A stretch of DNA of 38,840 bases, from positions 1 to 38,840 of the forward strand of contig JAISUF010000104.1 of NCBI GenBank assembly GCA_031272195.1. The letters run 5' to 3'. Origin of the DNA: Propionibacteriaceae bacterium (GTDB lineage: Bacteria > Actinomycetota > Actinomycetes > Propionibacteriales > Propionibacteriaceae). The translations under genes were made by a program, and so were the position numbers. Position 1 is the first letter of the stretch, and each line of letters starts with the position of its first letter. The notes under the pieces were generated by a model. It did no database searches and was not told the origin of the DNA. It saw only the letters and a list, made by a program, of their open reading frames with translations. Positions 1 to 8,833 of this stretch are shown here, piece after piece.

Positions 1-2
1 CC

Positions 3-737
3 GACTTGGAGGCTATGGGGGCGACGCCGGTGGCCGTGGTGGTGGCCCTGACGGTGCCGCCGGACGAGTCGGCGCAGTGGGTCGAGCAGTTGCGCGACGG
101 CATGGCGCAGGAGTGCTCCATGGCCGGCCTGGCGCTGGTCGGCGGCGACCTGACCGGCGGCGCGACCGTCGTCGTCACTTGCACGGTGGTCGGCGATCTG
201 GCCGGTCGGCCACCGGTCAAACGCAGCGGGGCCGCCCACGGCAACGTCGTCGCCCAGATCGGACCCCTCGGCATGGCCCAGGCCGGATTGGCCGTCCTCA
301 GCCGGGGGTTCCGCTCGCCCGCCGCGGCCGTCGAGGCCCACCGGCGTCCCCAACCGCCCTACGGCCAAGGCGCCGTCGCGGCGGCGGCGGGGGCGACGGC
401 GATGATCGACGTCTCCGACGGCCTGGTGGCCGATCTGCGCCACGTCGCCGAAAGCTCCGGCGTCCAACTCCAGCTCAAGTCGGCGCTGCTGCCCGTCAAC
501 GACACCCTGCGGGCGGTGGCGGGAGCGCTGGGCGGGCTGGACCCGGCCGGCTTCGCGCTGGACGGCGGAGACGACCACGCCCTGGTGGCCACCTTCCGAC
601 CCGAGGACGTGCCCGAAGGCTGGCGGATCATCGGCCAAGTGGTCGACGCCGCCGAGCACACGGTCCTGGTGGATGAGCGCCCCTGGACGGGCTGCGGCGG
701 CTGGGAGCACTTCGCGTCCGGCCGGCCCCGCGATTGA
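3..737 (+). CDS. thiL: Thiamine-monophosphate kinase, 5' truncated by window edge
   Basis: Frame open to the window edge; translation has ThiL-like DLEAMGATPVAVVVALTVP, VGGDLTGG and MIDVSDGLVADL motifs. Confidence 0.88.
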   Translation, partial: DLEAMGATPVAVVVALTVPPDESAQWVEQLRDGMAQECSMAGLALVGGDLTGGATVVVTCTVVGDLAGRPPVKRSGAAHGNVVAQIGPLGMAQAGLAVLSRGFRSPAAAVEAHRRPQPPYGQGAVAAAAGATAMIDVSDGLVADLRHVAESSGVQLQLKSALLPVNDTLRAVAGALGGLDPAGFALDGGDDHALVATFRPEDVPEGWRIIGQVVDAAEHTVLVDERPWTGCGGWEHFASGRPRD

Positions 738-992
738 TCGGGCGGGCCGCCTGCCCGCCGCCGAGACCGAGCCCGGCCGATCACCCGCGCGGCGCCGGGA
801 TGCGCCTGAGTCAAACAGGAGGGGATGCCTGGCTCGCCCCGGCCATCCGCGCGCGCGACGCCGCGCCATTCCCGACCACGGCGCACACCACTGGCCAAGC
901 TGGCCATGCCGCCGGCGCGCGGCCGTCGCGGTCGTCGCCGTCGCGATTGGCCAGCGCGTCGCCGAATGTGGCAAGATTGGTTTTTGTGCCGT

Positions 993-1020
993 GACGCCCC
1001 TGCCACAGGGGGTTGGCGTC
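993..1020 (+). promoter_or_regulatory. Candidate hairpin in the rplS leader
   Basis: gacgCCCCTGccaCAGGGGgttggcgtc: inner 6-bp stem plus outer gacg/cgtc, about 50 nt before the rplS start. Confidence 0.3.
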
Positions 1021-1068
1021 CAGCGGCAGCTAGCAACGACACGAAGTGGCCTGTGGCACTGGTGAGGA

Positions 1069-1425
1069 ATGGCAATGAGCAACCTGGTAGAAGAGGTGGC
1101 GCGCGACCAACTGCGCTCCGACATCCCCGATTTCCGGCCCGGCGATTCGGTGCGGGTCCACGTCAAGGTCATCGAGGGAAACCGCTCCCGCGTCCAGGTG
1201 TTCGCCGGCGAGGTCATCTCGCGCACCGGGGCCGGCGTCAGCGAGGCCTTCACCGTCCGCAAGGTGTCGTTCGGCACGGGCGTCGAGCGCACCTTCCCCC
1301 TGCACTCCCCGATCATCGACAAGATCGAGGTCGTCCGCTTCGGCGACGTGCGCCGCGCCAAGCTGTACTACCTGCGCGGCCTGCGCGGCAAGGCCGCCAA
1401 GATCAAGGAGAAGCGGGAGCGCTGA
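1069..1425 (+). CDS. rplS: 50S ribosomal protein L19
   Basis: Translation typical of L19: [34 protein letters not shown]...[21 protein letters not shown]. Confidence 0.97.
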   Translation: MAMSNLVEEVARDQLRSDIPDFRPGDSVRVHVKVIEGNRSRVQVFAGEVISRTGAGVSEAFTVRKVSFGTGVERTFPLHSPIIDKIEVVRFGDVRRAKLYYLRGLRGKAAKIKEKRER

Positions 1426-1480
1426 GCGGCCCGATTGGCCGACGCGGCTAGACTCTAGCCAGTTGCTGAAAGAGGAGCCA

Positions 1481-2257
1481 ATGGCACCCGTCGAAGAACG
1501 CCAAGACCGGCGCAGCGCCGCCCAAGTGCTCGGTTCGTGGCTCAAAGAGCTTGTCATCGTCGTGCTGGGGGCTCTCGTCGCCTCGACGCTGTTGCGCGTC
1601 TTCGTGATCCAAATGTTCAACATCCCCTCCGAGTCGATGGAGAACACGCTGCTGGTCGGCGACCGCGTCGCGGTCCAGAAAGTCACCGGCTATCAGCGCG
1701 GCGACGTCATCGTCTTCCAAGACACCCAGCACTGGCTGGCCGACAGCGGCCGCCAGTTGAGCCCCTTGGAGCAGGCGCTGGTGTTCATCGGCTTCGCCCC
1801 AGACGAGAGCAAGGGCTACCTCGTCAAGCGGCTCATCGGCATGCCCGGCGACCACGTCGCCTGCTGCGACGCCCAGGGCCGGGTGACGGTCAACGGCGTG
1901 GCGGTCGACGAGACCGATTATCTCTACAAAGACCCGACCACGGGGCAACAGGCCGACCCATCGCTGTACAGCTTCGACCTGGTGGTGCCCAAGGGGCGGG
2001 TCTTCGTCATGGGCGACCACCGCAACGCCTCGGAGGACTCCCGCCCCCACCTGTGCGAAGAGCTTTCCGGCCAGCCCAAGGGCATGAAGGGGTTCGTGCC
2101 GGAGGCCGACATCGTCGGCGTCGGGCTGGCTGTGGTCTATCCGTTCACGCATTGGCACGGTTTGGGGCGCTCCGCCAGTTGGGCCAGCGTGCCGGACCCG
2201 ACCGGCGACCCGCCCGCCGAGCCCGTGGTCACAGTGTGGCCCGACATCTGCGGCTAG
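1481..2257 (+). CDS. lepB: Signal peptidase I
   Basis: IPSESMENTLLVGDRVAVQK (Ser box), VKRLIGMPGDHV (Lys box), VMGDHRNASEDSR; N-terminal TM segment. Start set to ATG 1481, preceded by agaggag, rather than the TTG at 1463. Confidence 0.95.
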   Translation: MAPVEERQDRRSAAQVLGSWLKELVIVVLGALVASTLLRVFVIQMFNIPSESMENTLLVGDRVAVQKVTGYQRGDVIVFQDTQHWLADSGRQLSPLEQALVFIGFAPDESKGYLVKRLIGMPGDHVACCDAQGRVTVNGVAVDETDYLYKDPTTGQQADPSLYSFDLVVPKGRVFVMGDHRNASEDSRPHLCEELSGQPKGMKGFVPEADIVGVGLAVVYPFTHWHGLGRSASWASVPDPTGDPPAEPVVTVWPDICG

Positions 2258-2264
2258 CCGGAGC

Positions 2265-2876
2265 GTGGACGCCAGAGTCGGCCACGAGGAGTCGCTGCGG
2301 GCGGCCGGTTTCAACTTGGTCGCCGGCGCCGACGAGGCCGGGCGGGGGGCCTGTGCCGGGCCGCTGGTGGCCGCGGCGGTGATCCTGCCGGATGGCGGCG
2401 TGGCGGGCGCGCGCGACTCCAAACAGCTGTCTCCTGCCCAGCGCGAAACCCTTTACGAGGCGATCGTCCAACGGGCTGTCGCCTGGTCGGTGGCCGTTGT
2501 CGAGGCCGGCGAGTGCGACGCCTGGGGCATGCAGGCGGCCAACCTGGCGGCGCTGCGCCGGGCTTTGCTGAAGTTGGATCCGCCGCCCGACTTCGCCATC
2601 GTCGACGGCTTCGGAGTCGACGGATTGCCGTTCCCCAGCTTGGGAGTGTGGAAAGGCGACCAGGTGGCGGGCTGCGTCTCGGCGGCGTCGATCCTGGCCA
2701 AAGTGACGCGGGACCGCATGATGCGCCGACTCCACGAGGACTATCCGGCCTACGGCTTCGACGAGCACTTCGGCTACTGCACCGCGTCCCACCAGGCGCG
2801 TCTCGAAGAACTCGGGCCCAGTCCGGCGCACCGCCTCAGCTTCGCCAATGTACCTGGTAAGGTGGCATCGCTATGA
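2265..2876 (+). CDS. rnhB: Ribonuclease HII
   Basis: AGADEAGRGACAGPLVAAAVIL, DSKQLSPAQRE, SILAKVTRDRMM...YGFDEHFGYCTASHQARL. Confidence 0.96.
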   Translation: MDARVGHEESLRAAGFNLVAGADEAGRGACAGPLVAAAVILPDGGVAGARDSKQLSPAQRETLYEAIVQRAVAWSVAVVEAGECDAWGMQAANLAALRRALLKLDPPPDFAIVDGFGVDGLPFPSLGVWKGDQVAGCVSAASILAKVTRDRMMRRLHEDYPAYGFDEHFGYCTASHQARLEELGPSPAHRLSFANVPGKVASL

Positions 2877-3184
2877 GCACCGAAGATTTGGAGCGCTACG
2901 AATCGCAACTGGAGTTGCAGCTCTACCGGGAGTACAAGGATGTCGTCGGCATCTTCACCTATGCCGTAGAGACGGAGCGGCGCTTCTACCTGTGCAACAC
3001 CGTCGACTTGAAGGTTCGCACCGAGGGCGGGGACGTCTATTACGAGGTGTCGATGGGCGACGCCTGGGTGTGGGACATGTACCGCCCGGCCAGGTTTGTG
3101 AAGTCGGCCAAGGTGCTGACGTTCCGCGACGTGTCGATTGAGGAGATCGCCCACTCGGACTTGAGCGTCCCCGACAATTTGTGA
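2873..3184 (+). CDS. DUF2469 family protein
   Basis: MSTEDLERYESQLELQLYREYKDVVGIFTYAVETERRFYLCN matches the conserved actinobacterial DUF2469 family; ATGA overlap with rnhB. Confidence 0.92.
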   Translation: MSTEDLERYESQLELQLYREYKDVVGIFTYAVETERRFYLCNTVDLKVRTEGGDVYYEVSMGDAWVWDMYRPARFVKSAKVLTFRDVSIEEIAHSDLSVPDNL

Positions 3185-3296
3185 GGCCGCCGCCGCGCGT
3201 GGGGCGGCCTGCGCCGTGAAGGTGTGGCGATACTGGCGATGGCCGCGTGCGGCGCGCCACGGCGGGCTTGTTGCGGTTGTGATCTTGGCGCGGGCC

Positions 3297-3334
3297 TGTG
3301 GACAGTGTCCTCGGTTCGTCGGCGGTTTTCCACA
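3297..3334 (+). promoter_or_regulatory. Inverted pair of DnaA-box-like 9-mers
   Basis: TGTGGACAG (3297-3305; reverse complement CTGTCCACA) and TTTTCCACA (3326-3334), each one mismatch from TTGTCCACA. Confidence 0.4.
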
Positions 3335-3396
3335 GATTTTCATCGCCTGAGCCGCGCGCGCCCCGCGTCCACATACTTGCCTGCGGAGGTGCTGGC

Positions 3397-3750
3397 ATGG
3401 ACAGATCGCAGACCGGCGCGGCAGGCGAAGACGTGGCCGCCGACTACCTGCGCTCGTTGGGCTGGACGGTCGTCGAGCGGAACTGGCGCTGCCCGGCCGG
3501 CGAGCTGGACATCGTGGCGCGGACCGGCCAGACGCTGGTCTTCTGCGAGGTGAAGACGCGCCGGGGGACGGGTTTCTGCTCGCCGCTGGAGGCCATCACC
3601 GCCCGGAAGCTGCGCAAGCTGCGGGAGTTGTCGGTGTTGTGGCTGCGCGAGCACCGCGTGTGCCCAGCGCGGGTGCGAATCGACGGCATCGGCGTCGTCT
3701 GGCGTCTGCGCGAGCCCGCCCAGATCATCCACAGGAAGGGGATCGGATGA
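3397..3750 (+). CDS. yraN: YraN / UPF0102 family protein
   Basis: GAAGEDVAADYLRSLGWTVVERNWRCPAGELDIVARTGQTLVFCEVKTRRGTGF; ATG 3397 preceded by ggagg. Confidence 0.93.
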   Translation: MDRSQTGAAGEDVAADYLRSLGWTVVERNWRCPAGELDIVARTGQTLVFCEVKTRRGTGFCSPLEAITARKLRKLRELSVLWLREHRVCPARVRIDGIGVVWRLREPAQIIHRKGIG

Positions 3751-5273
3751 CAATCGCCAGAGCGTGGTCGGTGGCGCTGGTCGGCATGGAGGGGGCGATG
3801 GTCGAGGTCGAGGTGGCGATCGGCTCCGGTTTGCCCAAGACGGTCTTGGTCGGCTTGCCCGACGCCTCGCTGGCCGAGGCGGCGCACCGTTGCAAGGCCG
3901 CCATGTGCTCGGCGCGTTACGGTTGGCCGACCGATCCGGTGACGATCAATCTGTCGCCGGCCACCCTGCCGAAAGCCGGCTCCCACTACGACCTGGCTAT
4001 CGCGGCCGGGATGGGCGCGGCCCTTGGTTTGTGCCCCGCCGCGAGTTTGGAGTCCCGGGCGCTGTTCGGCGAGTTGGGCTTGGACGGGCGGGTGCGCCCG
4101 GTGCGCGGCCTGTTGCCGGCCCTGCTGGCGGCGTCCAAACACGGTTTCACGACGGTCACCGTACCGGCGGCGCAAATGGCCGAGGCGGCGCTGGTCGAGG
4201 GTCTCGACATCACCGGGGTGGACGATCTGCCCTCGTTGTTCGACGTGCTGCGCGGCGGTCCGGGAGTGCCCGCCGCAGTTGCGGCCAAGGCGGCCGTGGC
4301 GGCGTCCAAGCCGAAAGACTGGGCCGACGTCGTCGGCCAGTTGGAGGCCAAGTGGGCCTTGGAGGTGGCAGCCGCCGGACGCCACCACGCCTTTCTGCAC
4401 GGCCCGCCCGGGGTGGGCAAGACTCTGCTGGCCGAGCGCCTGCCCGGCATCGCGCCCGATTTGTCGCCAGACGAGTCGTTGGAGGTGTCGGCGGTCCACT
4501 CCTTGCTGGGCGAGTCGCTGGACGAGGGGCTGATCCGGCGTCCCCCCTACGCCGATCCGCACCATTCGGCCTCTGTCGCTTCACTGGTCGGCGGCGGGGC
4601 GCGGGTGGCGCGGCCGGGGGCGGTGTCGCGGGCCCATCGCGGCGTGCTGTTTCTGGACGAGGCGCCTGAGTTCTCGCCCAAGGCCTTGGAATGCCTGAGA
4701 GTGCCGCTGGAGTCGGGGCGGGTGGTGTTGGCGAGGGCGGCGGCGACGGCCGTCTATCCGGCCAGTTTCCAGTTGGTCATGGCGGCCAATCCCTGCCCGT
4801 GCGGCCTGTCGTCGGGGACGGCGGGAGCCTGCAAGTGCTCGCCGCTGGCGGTGCGGCGCTACCGGGAGCGCATCTCCGGCCCGATTCTGGATCGCATCGA
4901 CATCCACCAGCAACTGCGCCCCATGCGCACCGCGCTGTTGAAGGCGGCGCTGGCCAGGGTCGAGCCGACCGAGGTGGTGGCGGCCAGGGTGTTGGAGGCG
5001 AGGCGGCGGCAGGAGCGCCGCCTGTCCGCCCAGGGATGGCGTTTCAACGCCGAGGTGCCAGGGGTGGCGATGCGCCGCAGCCTCCCGCTGCCGGACGGCA
5101 TCGAGCTGCTCGACGAGGCCGTCAACCGGGGGCAGTTGTCGGCTCGCGGTGTCGACAAAGTCTTGCGCCTGGCTTGGACGATCGCCGACTTGGCAGGCGC
5201 TAGCCGGCCCGACTCAGAGCACTTGCACCAAGCCCTCGGCTTGCGCCGGGGCGAGGAGAGGGGGAGGAATTGA
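3747..5273 (+). CDS. comM: ComM/YifB-type Mg-chelatase-like AAA+ ATPase
   Basis: MTIARAWSVALVGMEGAMVEVEVAIGSGLPKTVLVGLPDASLAEA; Walker A HGPPGVGKTLLAERLPGI; AANPCPCG; ATGA overlap with yraN. Confidence 0.94.
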   Translation: MTIARAWSVALVGMEGAMVEVEVAIGSGLPKTVLVGLPDASLAEAAHRCKAAMCSARYGWPTDPVTINLSPATLPKAGSHYDLAIAAGMGAALGLCPAASLESRALFGELGLDGRVRPVRGLLPALLAASKHGFTTVTVPAAQMAEAALVEGLDITGVDDLPSLFDVLRGGPGVPAAVAAKAAVAASKPKDWADVVGQLEAKWALEVAAAGRHHAFLHGPPGVGKTLLAERLPGIAPDLSPDESLEVSAVHSLLGESLDEGLIRRPPYADPHHSASVASLVGGGARVARPGAVSRAHRGVLFLDEAPEFSPKALECLRVPLESGRVVLARAAATAVYPASFQLVMAANPCPCGLSSGTAGACKCSPLAVRRYRERISGPILDRIDIHQQLRPMRTALLKAALARVEPTEVVAARVLEARRRQERRLSAQGWRFNAEVPGVAMRRSLPLPDGIELLDEAVNRGQLSARGVDKVLRLAWTIADLAGASRPDSEHLHQALGLRRGEERGRN

Positions 5274-6373
5274 TAGACGACCGAACTGCCCGCATGGCGC
5301 TGACCTGTTGTGTCGAGCCGGCCACGCCGCAAATCGCCGAGGCGGTTGCCGCCTATGGCGCCGAGGTGGTTTGGGAGGCTGTCCTGGGCGGGCAAGGGGC
5401 AGTCTCGCGGCGGGCGGAGAAGGTCGACTTGGACGCCGTCCAACGGTCGGCCGAGCGGGCCGGAGCGCGCTTCGTCATTCCGGGGGACGCCGAATGGCCC
5501 GACCGCCTGGCCGACCTGGCGGGCTGCGAGCAGGTCAACGGCATGGGCGGCCAGCCGATCGGATTGTGGGCGCGCGGCAACGGCGATCTCGGCCAACTGT
5601 GCCGCGACTGCGTCGCGATGGTCGGATCGAGATCGTCGACGGCCTACGGCGAGCGCGTCGCCTCCACGATGGCCTGCGACCTCGGCGAGGCCGGCGCCTG
5701 CGTCGTCTCGGGAGGGGCCTATGGCATCGACGCCGCCAGCCATCGCGGCTGTTTGGCCAGCCGGACGCCGACGGTGGCGGTGATGGCCGGGGGAGTGGAC
5801 TGCGCCTATCCTCCGACCCACGCCCGCCTGTTCGACGCCATCGCCGAGCGCGGCGTGCTGGTGGCCGAGCTGGCCCCGGGCGACCATCCGACTCGCGTCC
5901 GGTTTCTGGGGCGCAACCGTCTGATCGCCGCTTTGGCGCCCGGGGTGGTGGTGGTCGAGGCGGGGGTGCGCTCCGGCGCCCGCAACACGCTGAACTGGGC
6001 CAACGCCTTGGGCCGCGTGACGATGGCCGTGCCCGGCCCTGTCGAGTCGGCTATGTCGTACGGCTGCCACCAAGCGATCAGGGAGGCGGCCGCCGTGTTG
6101 GTGTCCAACGCGGCCGAGGTCCGCGAACTGCTCGGTCCGCTTGGCGTCGAAACGCCGCGCCCCGCCTCGCGGCGGCGTTTGACCGATACGCTGACCGCCG
6201 AGGAGTTCAAGGTGTACGAGGCCTTGCCCGCCCGCGGCGGGCGCTCGGCCGACGAGGTGTCCCTGCGGGCCGAACTGCCCCTTGGCCGCACACTCGGCCT
6301 GTTGAGCCAACTGGCCGACCGCGATCTGGCCGAGCAGACCGAGTCGCTCCAGTGGCGGATCGCGCGGGGGTGA
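5270..6373 (+). CDS. dprA: DNA-processing protein DprA
   Basis: VAMVGSRSSTAYGERVAS, VVSGGAYGIDAASHRGCL, AVMAGGVDCAYPPTHARLF. TTG start overlaps the comM stop, with ggggagg upstream. Confidence 0.93.
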   Translation: MIDDRTARMALTCCVEPATPQIAEAVAAYGAEVVWEAVLGGQGAVSRRAEKVDLDAVQRSAERAGARFVIPGDAEWPDRLADLAGCEQVNGMGGQPIGLWARGNGDLGQLCRDCVAMVGSRSSTAYGERVASTMACDLGEAGACVVSGGAYGIDAASHRGCLASRTPTVAVMAGGVDCAYPPTHARLFDAIAERGVLVAELAPGDHPTRVRFLGRNRLIAALAPGVVVVEAGVRSGARNTLNWANALGRVTMAVPGPVESAMSYGCHQAIREAAAVLVSNAAEVRELLGPLGVETPRPASRRRLTDTLTAEEFKVYEALPARGGRSADEVSLRAELPLGRTLGLLSQLADRDLAEQTESLQWRIARG

Positions 6374-6567
6374 GGCCAGTGCTCAGCCGAGGGCTGCGCG
6401 GCCGGGCCGTCCAGCGGTTCCGCGCCGGGGCCGGGGCGCCGCGTTGGCGGGCCCTTCGGGGGTCAAGGTGTCGGGGCAGTCGGCGGCGGTCTTGATCGAC
6501 GACAACTTCACGGCCCGCGCCTGCGGGCATGGCGTGGCGGACTGTCGGGCGACCAGTTCGCGGGCAT

Positions 6568-7455
6568 TCAACCGACCAGCGCCTTCAAGACGGCGCGGAC
6601 GCTGGGCACGCGGTCGGCGCCGGGACGGTGGCAGGCCGCTATGCGGCGGACGGACAATTCGGGCAGGGCCTTGACGGCGACTCTCGGGTCGCGATATGCG
6701 TCGAGGGCCGTTTGCGGCAGCACGGTGACGGCCAGGCCTTGCCCGACCAGCGACTGGGCGACGACGTAGTCGTCGGTTTCGTGGTAGACGCGCGGGGTGA
6801 AGCCGGCCGCTCGGGCGCAGGACAGCAGGTGCTCGCGGCAGCGCGGACAGCCGGCGACCCAGGCGGCGTCGGCCAACTCGGCCAGCGTCAAGTCGGTTCG
6901 GTCGGCGTCCGGGTGGCTGGCTGGCAGGACCAGTCGGATCTCGTCTTCGCGGATCGGGACGGCTGTTTGACCCGGCCCGCTGGTGAATCCGGGGGCGTCG
7001 GGATAGTCGAAGACGACGGCGATGTCGGCCTCGCCGCAGTCCAACAATTGCCCGGCGCGGTCGGGCTCGGCCTCGGTGAGGCGGACGTCCAGGCCAGGGG
7101 AGGAGGCCTCCAGCCGTGCCAGGGCCGCCGGGACGAGGGTCGCGAGTCCGGAGGGGAAGCAGGCCACGCGCACCGTTCCGCGGCGCAGCTCGCGCAGCTC
7201 GGCGACCTCCGTGGCGGCGGCGTCCAAGTGGGCCGCGATGGCGTCGGCGTGGGCCAGCAGCGCCTGTCCGGCCGGGGTCGGCGTCACCCCGTCGGCGTGT
7301 CGCAACAGCAGTGGCGTGCCGGCTGATCGCTCGAGGTCGCGGATGTGGCGGCTGATGGCGGGTTGGGTCCAGCCCAGGCGGCGGGCGCCAGCCGAGATCG
7401 ATCCGGCGTCCGCGACAGCCCGCAGGATGAGGAGTCGGCGCGGGTCAAGAGCCAT
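6568..7455 (-). CDS. LysR-family transcriptional regulator
   Basis: N-terminal HTH RRLLILRAVADAGSISAGARRLGWTQPAISRHIRDLER plus substrate-binding domain; divergent from the racemase. Confidence 0.9.
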   Translation of the reverse strand: MALDPRRLLILRAVADAGSISAGARRLGWTQPAISRHIRDLERSAGTPLLLRHADGVTPTPAGQALLAHADAIAAHLDAAATEVAELRELRRGTVRVACFPSGLATLVPAALARLEASSPGLDVRLTEAEPDRAGQLLDCGEADIAVVFDYPDAPGFTSGPGQTAVPIREDEIRLVLPASHPDADRTDLTLAELADAAWVAGCPRCREHLLSCARAAGFTPRVYHETDDYVVAQSLVGQGLAVTVLPQTALDAYRDPRVAVKALPELSVRRIAACHRPGADRVPSVRAVLKALVG

Positions 7456-7457
7456 GG

Positions 7458-7506
7458 CATAACGATACGGCATGGTTGTGATGCCAGTCACGGGTATTCC
7501 GTTATG
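7458..7506. promoter_or_regulatory. Putative LysR operator in the divergent intergenic region
   Basis: Nested inverted repeats: CATAACG (7458-7464)/CGTTATG (7500-7506), and GGCAT (7469-7473)/ATGCC (7481-7485). Confidence 0.45.
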
Positions 7507-7531
7507 GATGGGTTGGCGGCAGACTGGGCTC

Positions 7532-8221
7532 ATGCGCACCATTGGACTGCTCGGCGGCATGAGCTACCTCTCGACCGGCGACTACTACACCCGCGTCAAC
7601 GGCGCTGTCGCGGCTGCCCTCGGCGGCCACAACAGCGCCCCGATCTTGCTCGACTCGCTGAACTTCGCCGACGTGCACGCCTTCCAGAAGGCCGGCGACT
7701 GGGTTGGCGCCGGACGCCTGCTGGCCGACCACGCCCGCCGCCTGGCCGCCGCCGGGGCGCAGGCTGTGGCGATCTGCACCAACCTGATGCACAAGGTCGC
7801 CCCCGCCGTCGAGGATGCCATCGACGTGCCCTTGCTGCACATCGTCGACGCCGTGGCCGACGACGCCCGCGCCCGCGGCCTGCGCAGCTTGGGGATTATG
7901 GGCGCCCGTTGGACGATGACCGAGGACTTCTACGCCTCGCGGCTGTCAGCCAGGGGCGTCGAGCCGGTCAAGGCGGAGCCGGCCGACGTGGCGACGACCG
8001 ACCGGATCGTCTTCGACGAGCTGACCCAAGGCGTCATCCGCGACCAGTCGCGCGCCGAACTGCTCGGCGTCGTCGAGCGCCTGGTCGCCGCCGGCGCCGA
8101 CGGCGTCCTGCTCGGCTGCACGGAACTGCCGCTGATTCTGACGCCCGACAACTGCCCCCACCCGATCATCGATTCCACCCACGCGCACGTCGCCGCCATC
8201 GCGCGTTTCGTCCTGTCCTGA
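7532..8221 (+). CDS. Aspartate/glutamate racemase family protein (YgeA-like)
   Basis: MRTIGLLGGMSYLSTGDYYTRVN; catalytic-Cys contexts AICTNLMHK and LLGCTELPL. Confidence 0.9.
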   Translation: MRTIGLLGGMSYLSTGDYYTRVNGAVAAALGGHNSAPILLDSLNFADVHAFQKAGDWVGAGRLLADHARRLAAAGAQAVAICTNLMHKVAPAVEDAIDVPLLHIVDAVADDARARGLRSLGIMGARWTMTEDFYASRLSARGVEPVKAEPADVATTDRIVFDELTQGVIRDQSRAELLGVVERLVAAGADGVLLGCTELPLILTPDNCPHPIIDSTHAHVAAIARFVLS

Positions 8222-8395
8222 GCGGTTCGGCCGTGCCAGTCCGACCGATCCACATCGCCGACGGCGTTCGAGCCTCGGCGACGCGAGCAAGATCACGTCG
8301 CTCACGACGCGCCGCCAACCCGCCGGAGGGCACGCATAGGGCGCGAAAACACGCGAAACCCGCAGCCAAAGTGCCCCTGACTACGGGTTTTGTCA

Positions 8396-8477
8396 AGCTT
8401 GTGTTCCCAAGGCCGCGCTTCGCGCCACGCCGCTGGCGCGGCTTCCTCGCTGCGCTCGGGGCCTTGGTCAACAAGCT
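8396..8477. repeat. Imperfect palindrome (REP-like or structured intergenic element)
   Basis: AGCTTGT (8396-8402)/ACAAGCT (8471-8477) and CCAAGGCC (8407-8414)/GGCCTTGG (8460-8467) enclose smaller hairpins (gcgc-ttc-gcgc; gccgc-tggc-gcggc). Confidence 0.5.
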
Positions 8478-8490
8478 CGGTCGGCTCAAA

Positions 8491-8510
8491 CATGGAAGCG
8501 AGCTTCCATG
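8491..8510 (-). terminator. Hairpin about 20 nt downstream of tRNA-Leu, probable terminator
   Basis: Perfect CATGGAAG-CTCG-CTTCCATG on the minus strand, followed by TTTGAG. Confidence 0.55.
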
Positions 8511-8530
8511 TCCCTCGCCTCGGTCGCTTG

Positions 8531-8616
8531 TGCGCGAGAGAAGACTTGAACTTCCACGGCCCGTTGGGGCCACTAGCACCTCAAGCTAGCGCGTCTACCT
8601 ATTCCGCCACCCGCGC
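8531..8616 (-). tRNA. tRNA-Leu (anticodon GAG)
   Basis: Minus strand GCGCGGGTGGCGGAATAGGTAGACGCGCTAGCTTGAGGTGCTAGTGGCCCCAACGGGCCGTGGAAGTTCAAGTCTTCTCTCGCGCA folds as a type II cloverleaf: 7-bp acceptor, anticodon stem CTAGC/GCTAG with loop TTGAGGT, GGCCC/GGGCC variable arm, TTCAAGT T-loop; CCA not encoded. Confidence 0.95.
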
Positions 8617-8833
8617 AGGTGTGCAAACAGCGGATGAAACTATACCATGGCTCAACCTTCGCCGAAGCCGCCCGGGGCCGCCGTTGGCGGTCGGGGACTC
8701 GCGGTTGGATTGCGGGGGATGGCGGGTGGCGTCGGCGGCACCGTCGGAGGCGGGCGACATCGCGCTCGCCGTTGCGCGGTGCGGCGGGGCATCGGTGGGG
8801 GTGGCGGTTGGGGCGCCATGAGACAATGTGTCG

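Noticed and set aside
6383-6674. Short ORFs on both strands between dprA and the LysR gene
   Set aside because: No coding-like motifs; probably noncoding spacer between convergent genes.
8415-8462. Similarity of cttcctcgctgcgctcggg to the pUC/ColE1 flank (cttcctcgct...tcgctgcgctcggtcg)
   Set aside because: Only short shared words; the surrounding vector sequence is absent, so vector contamination is unlikely.
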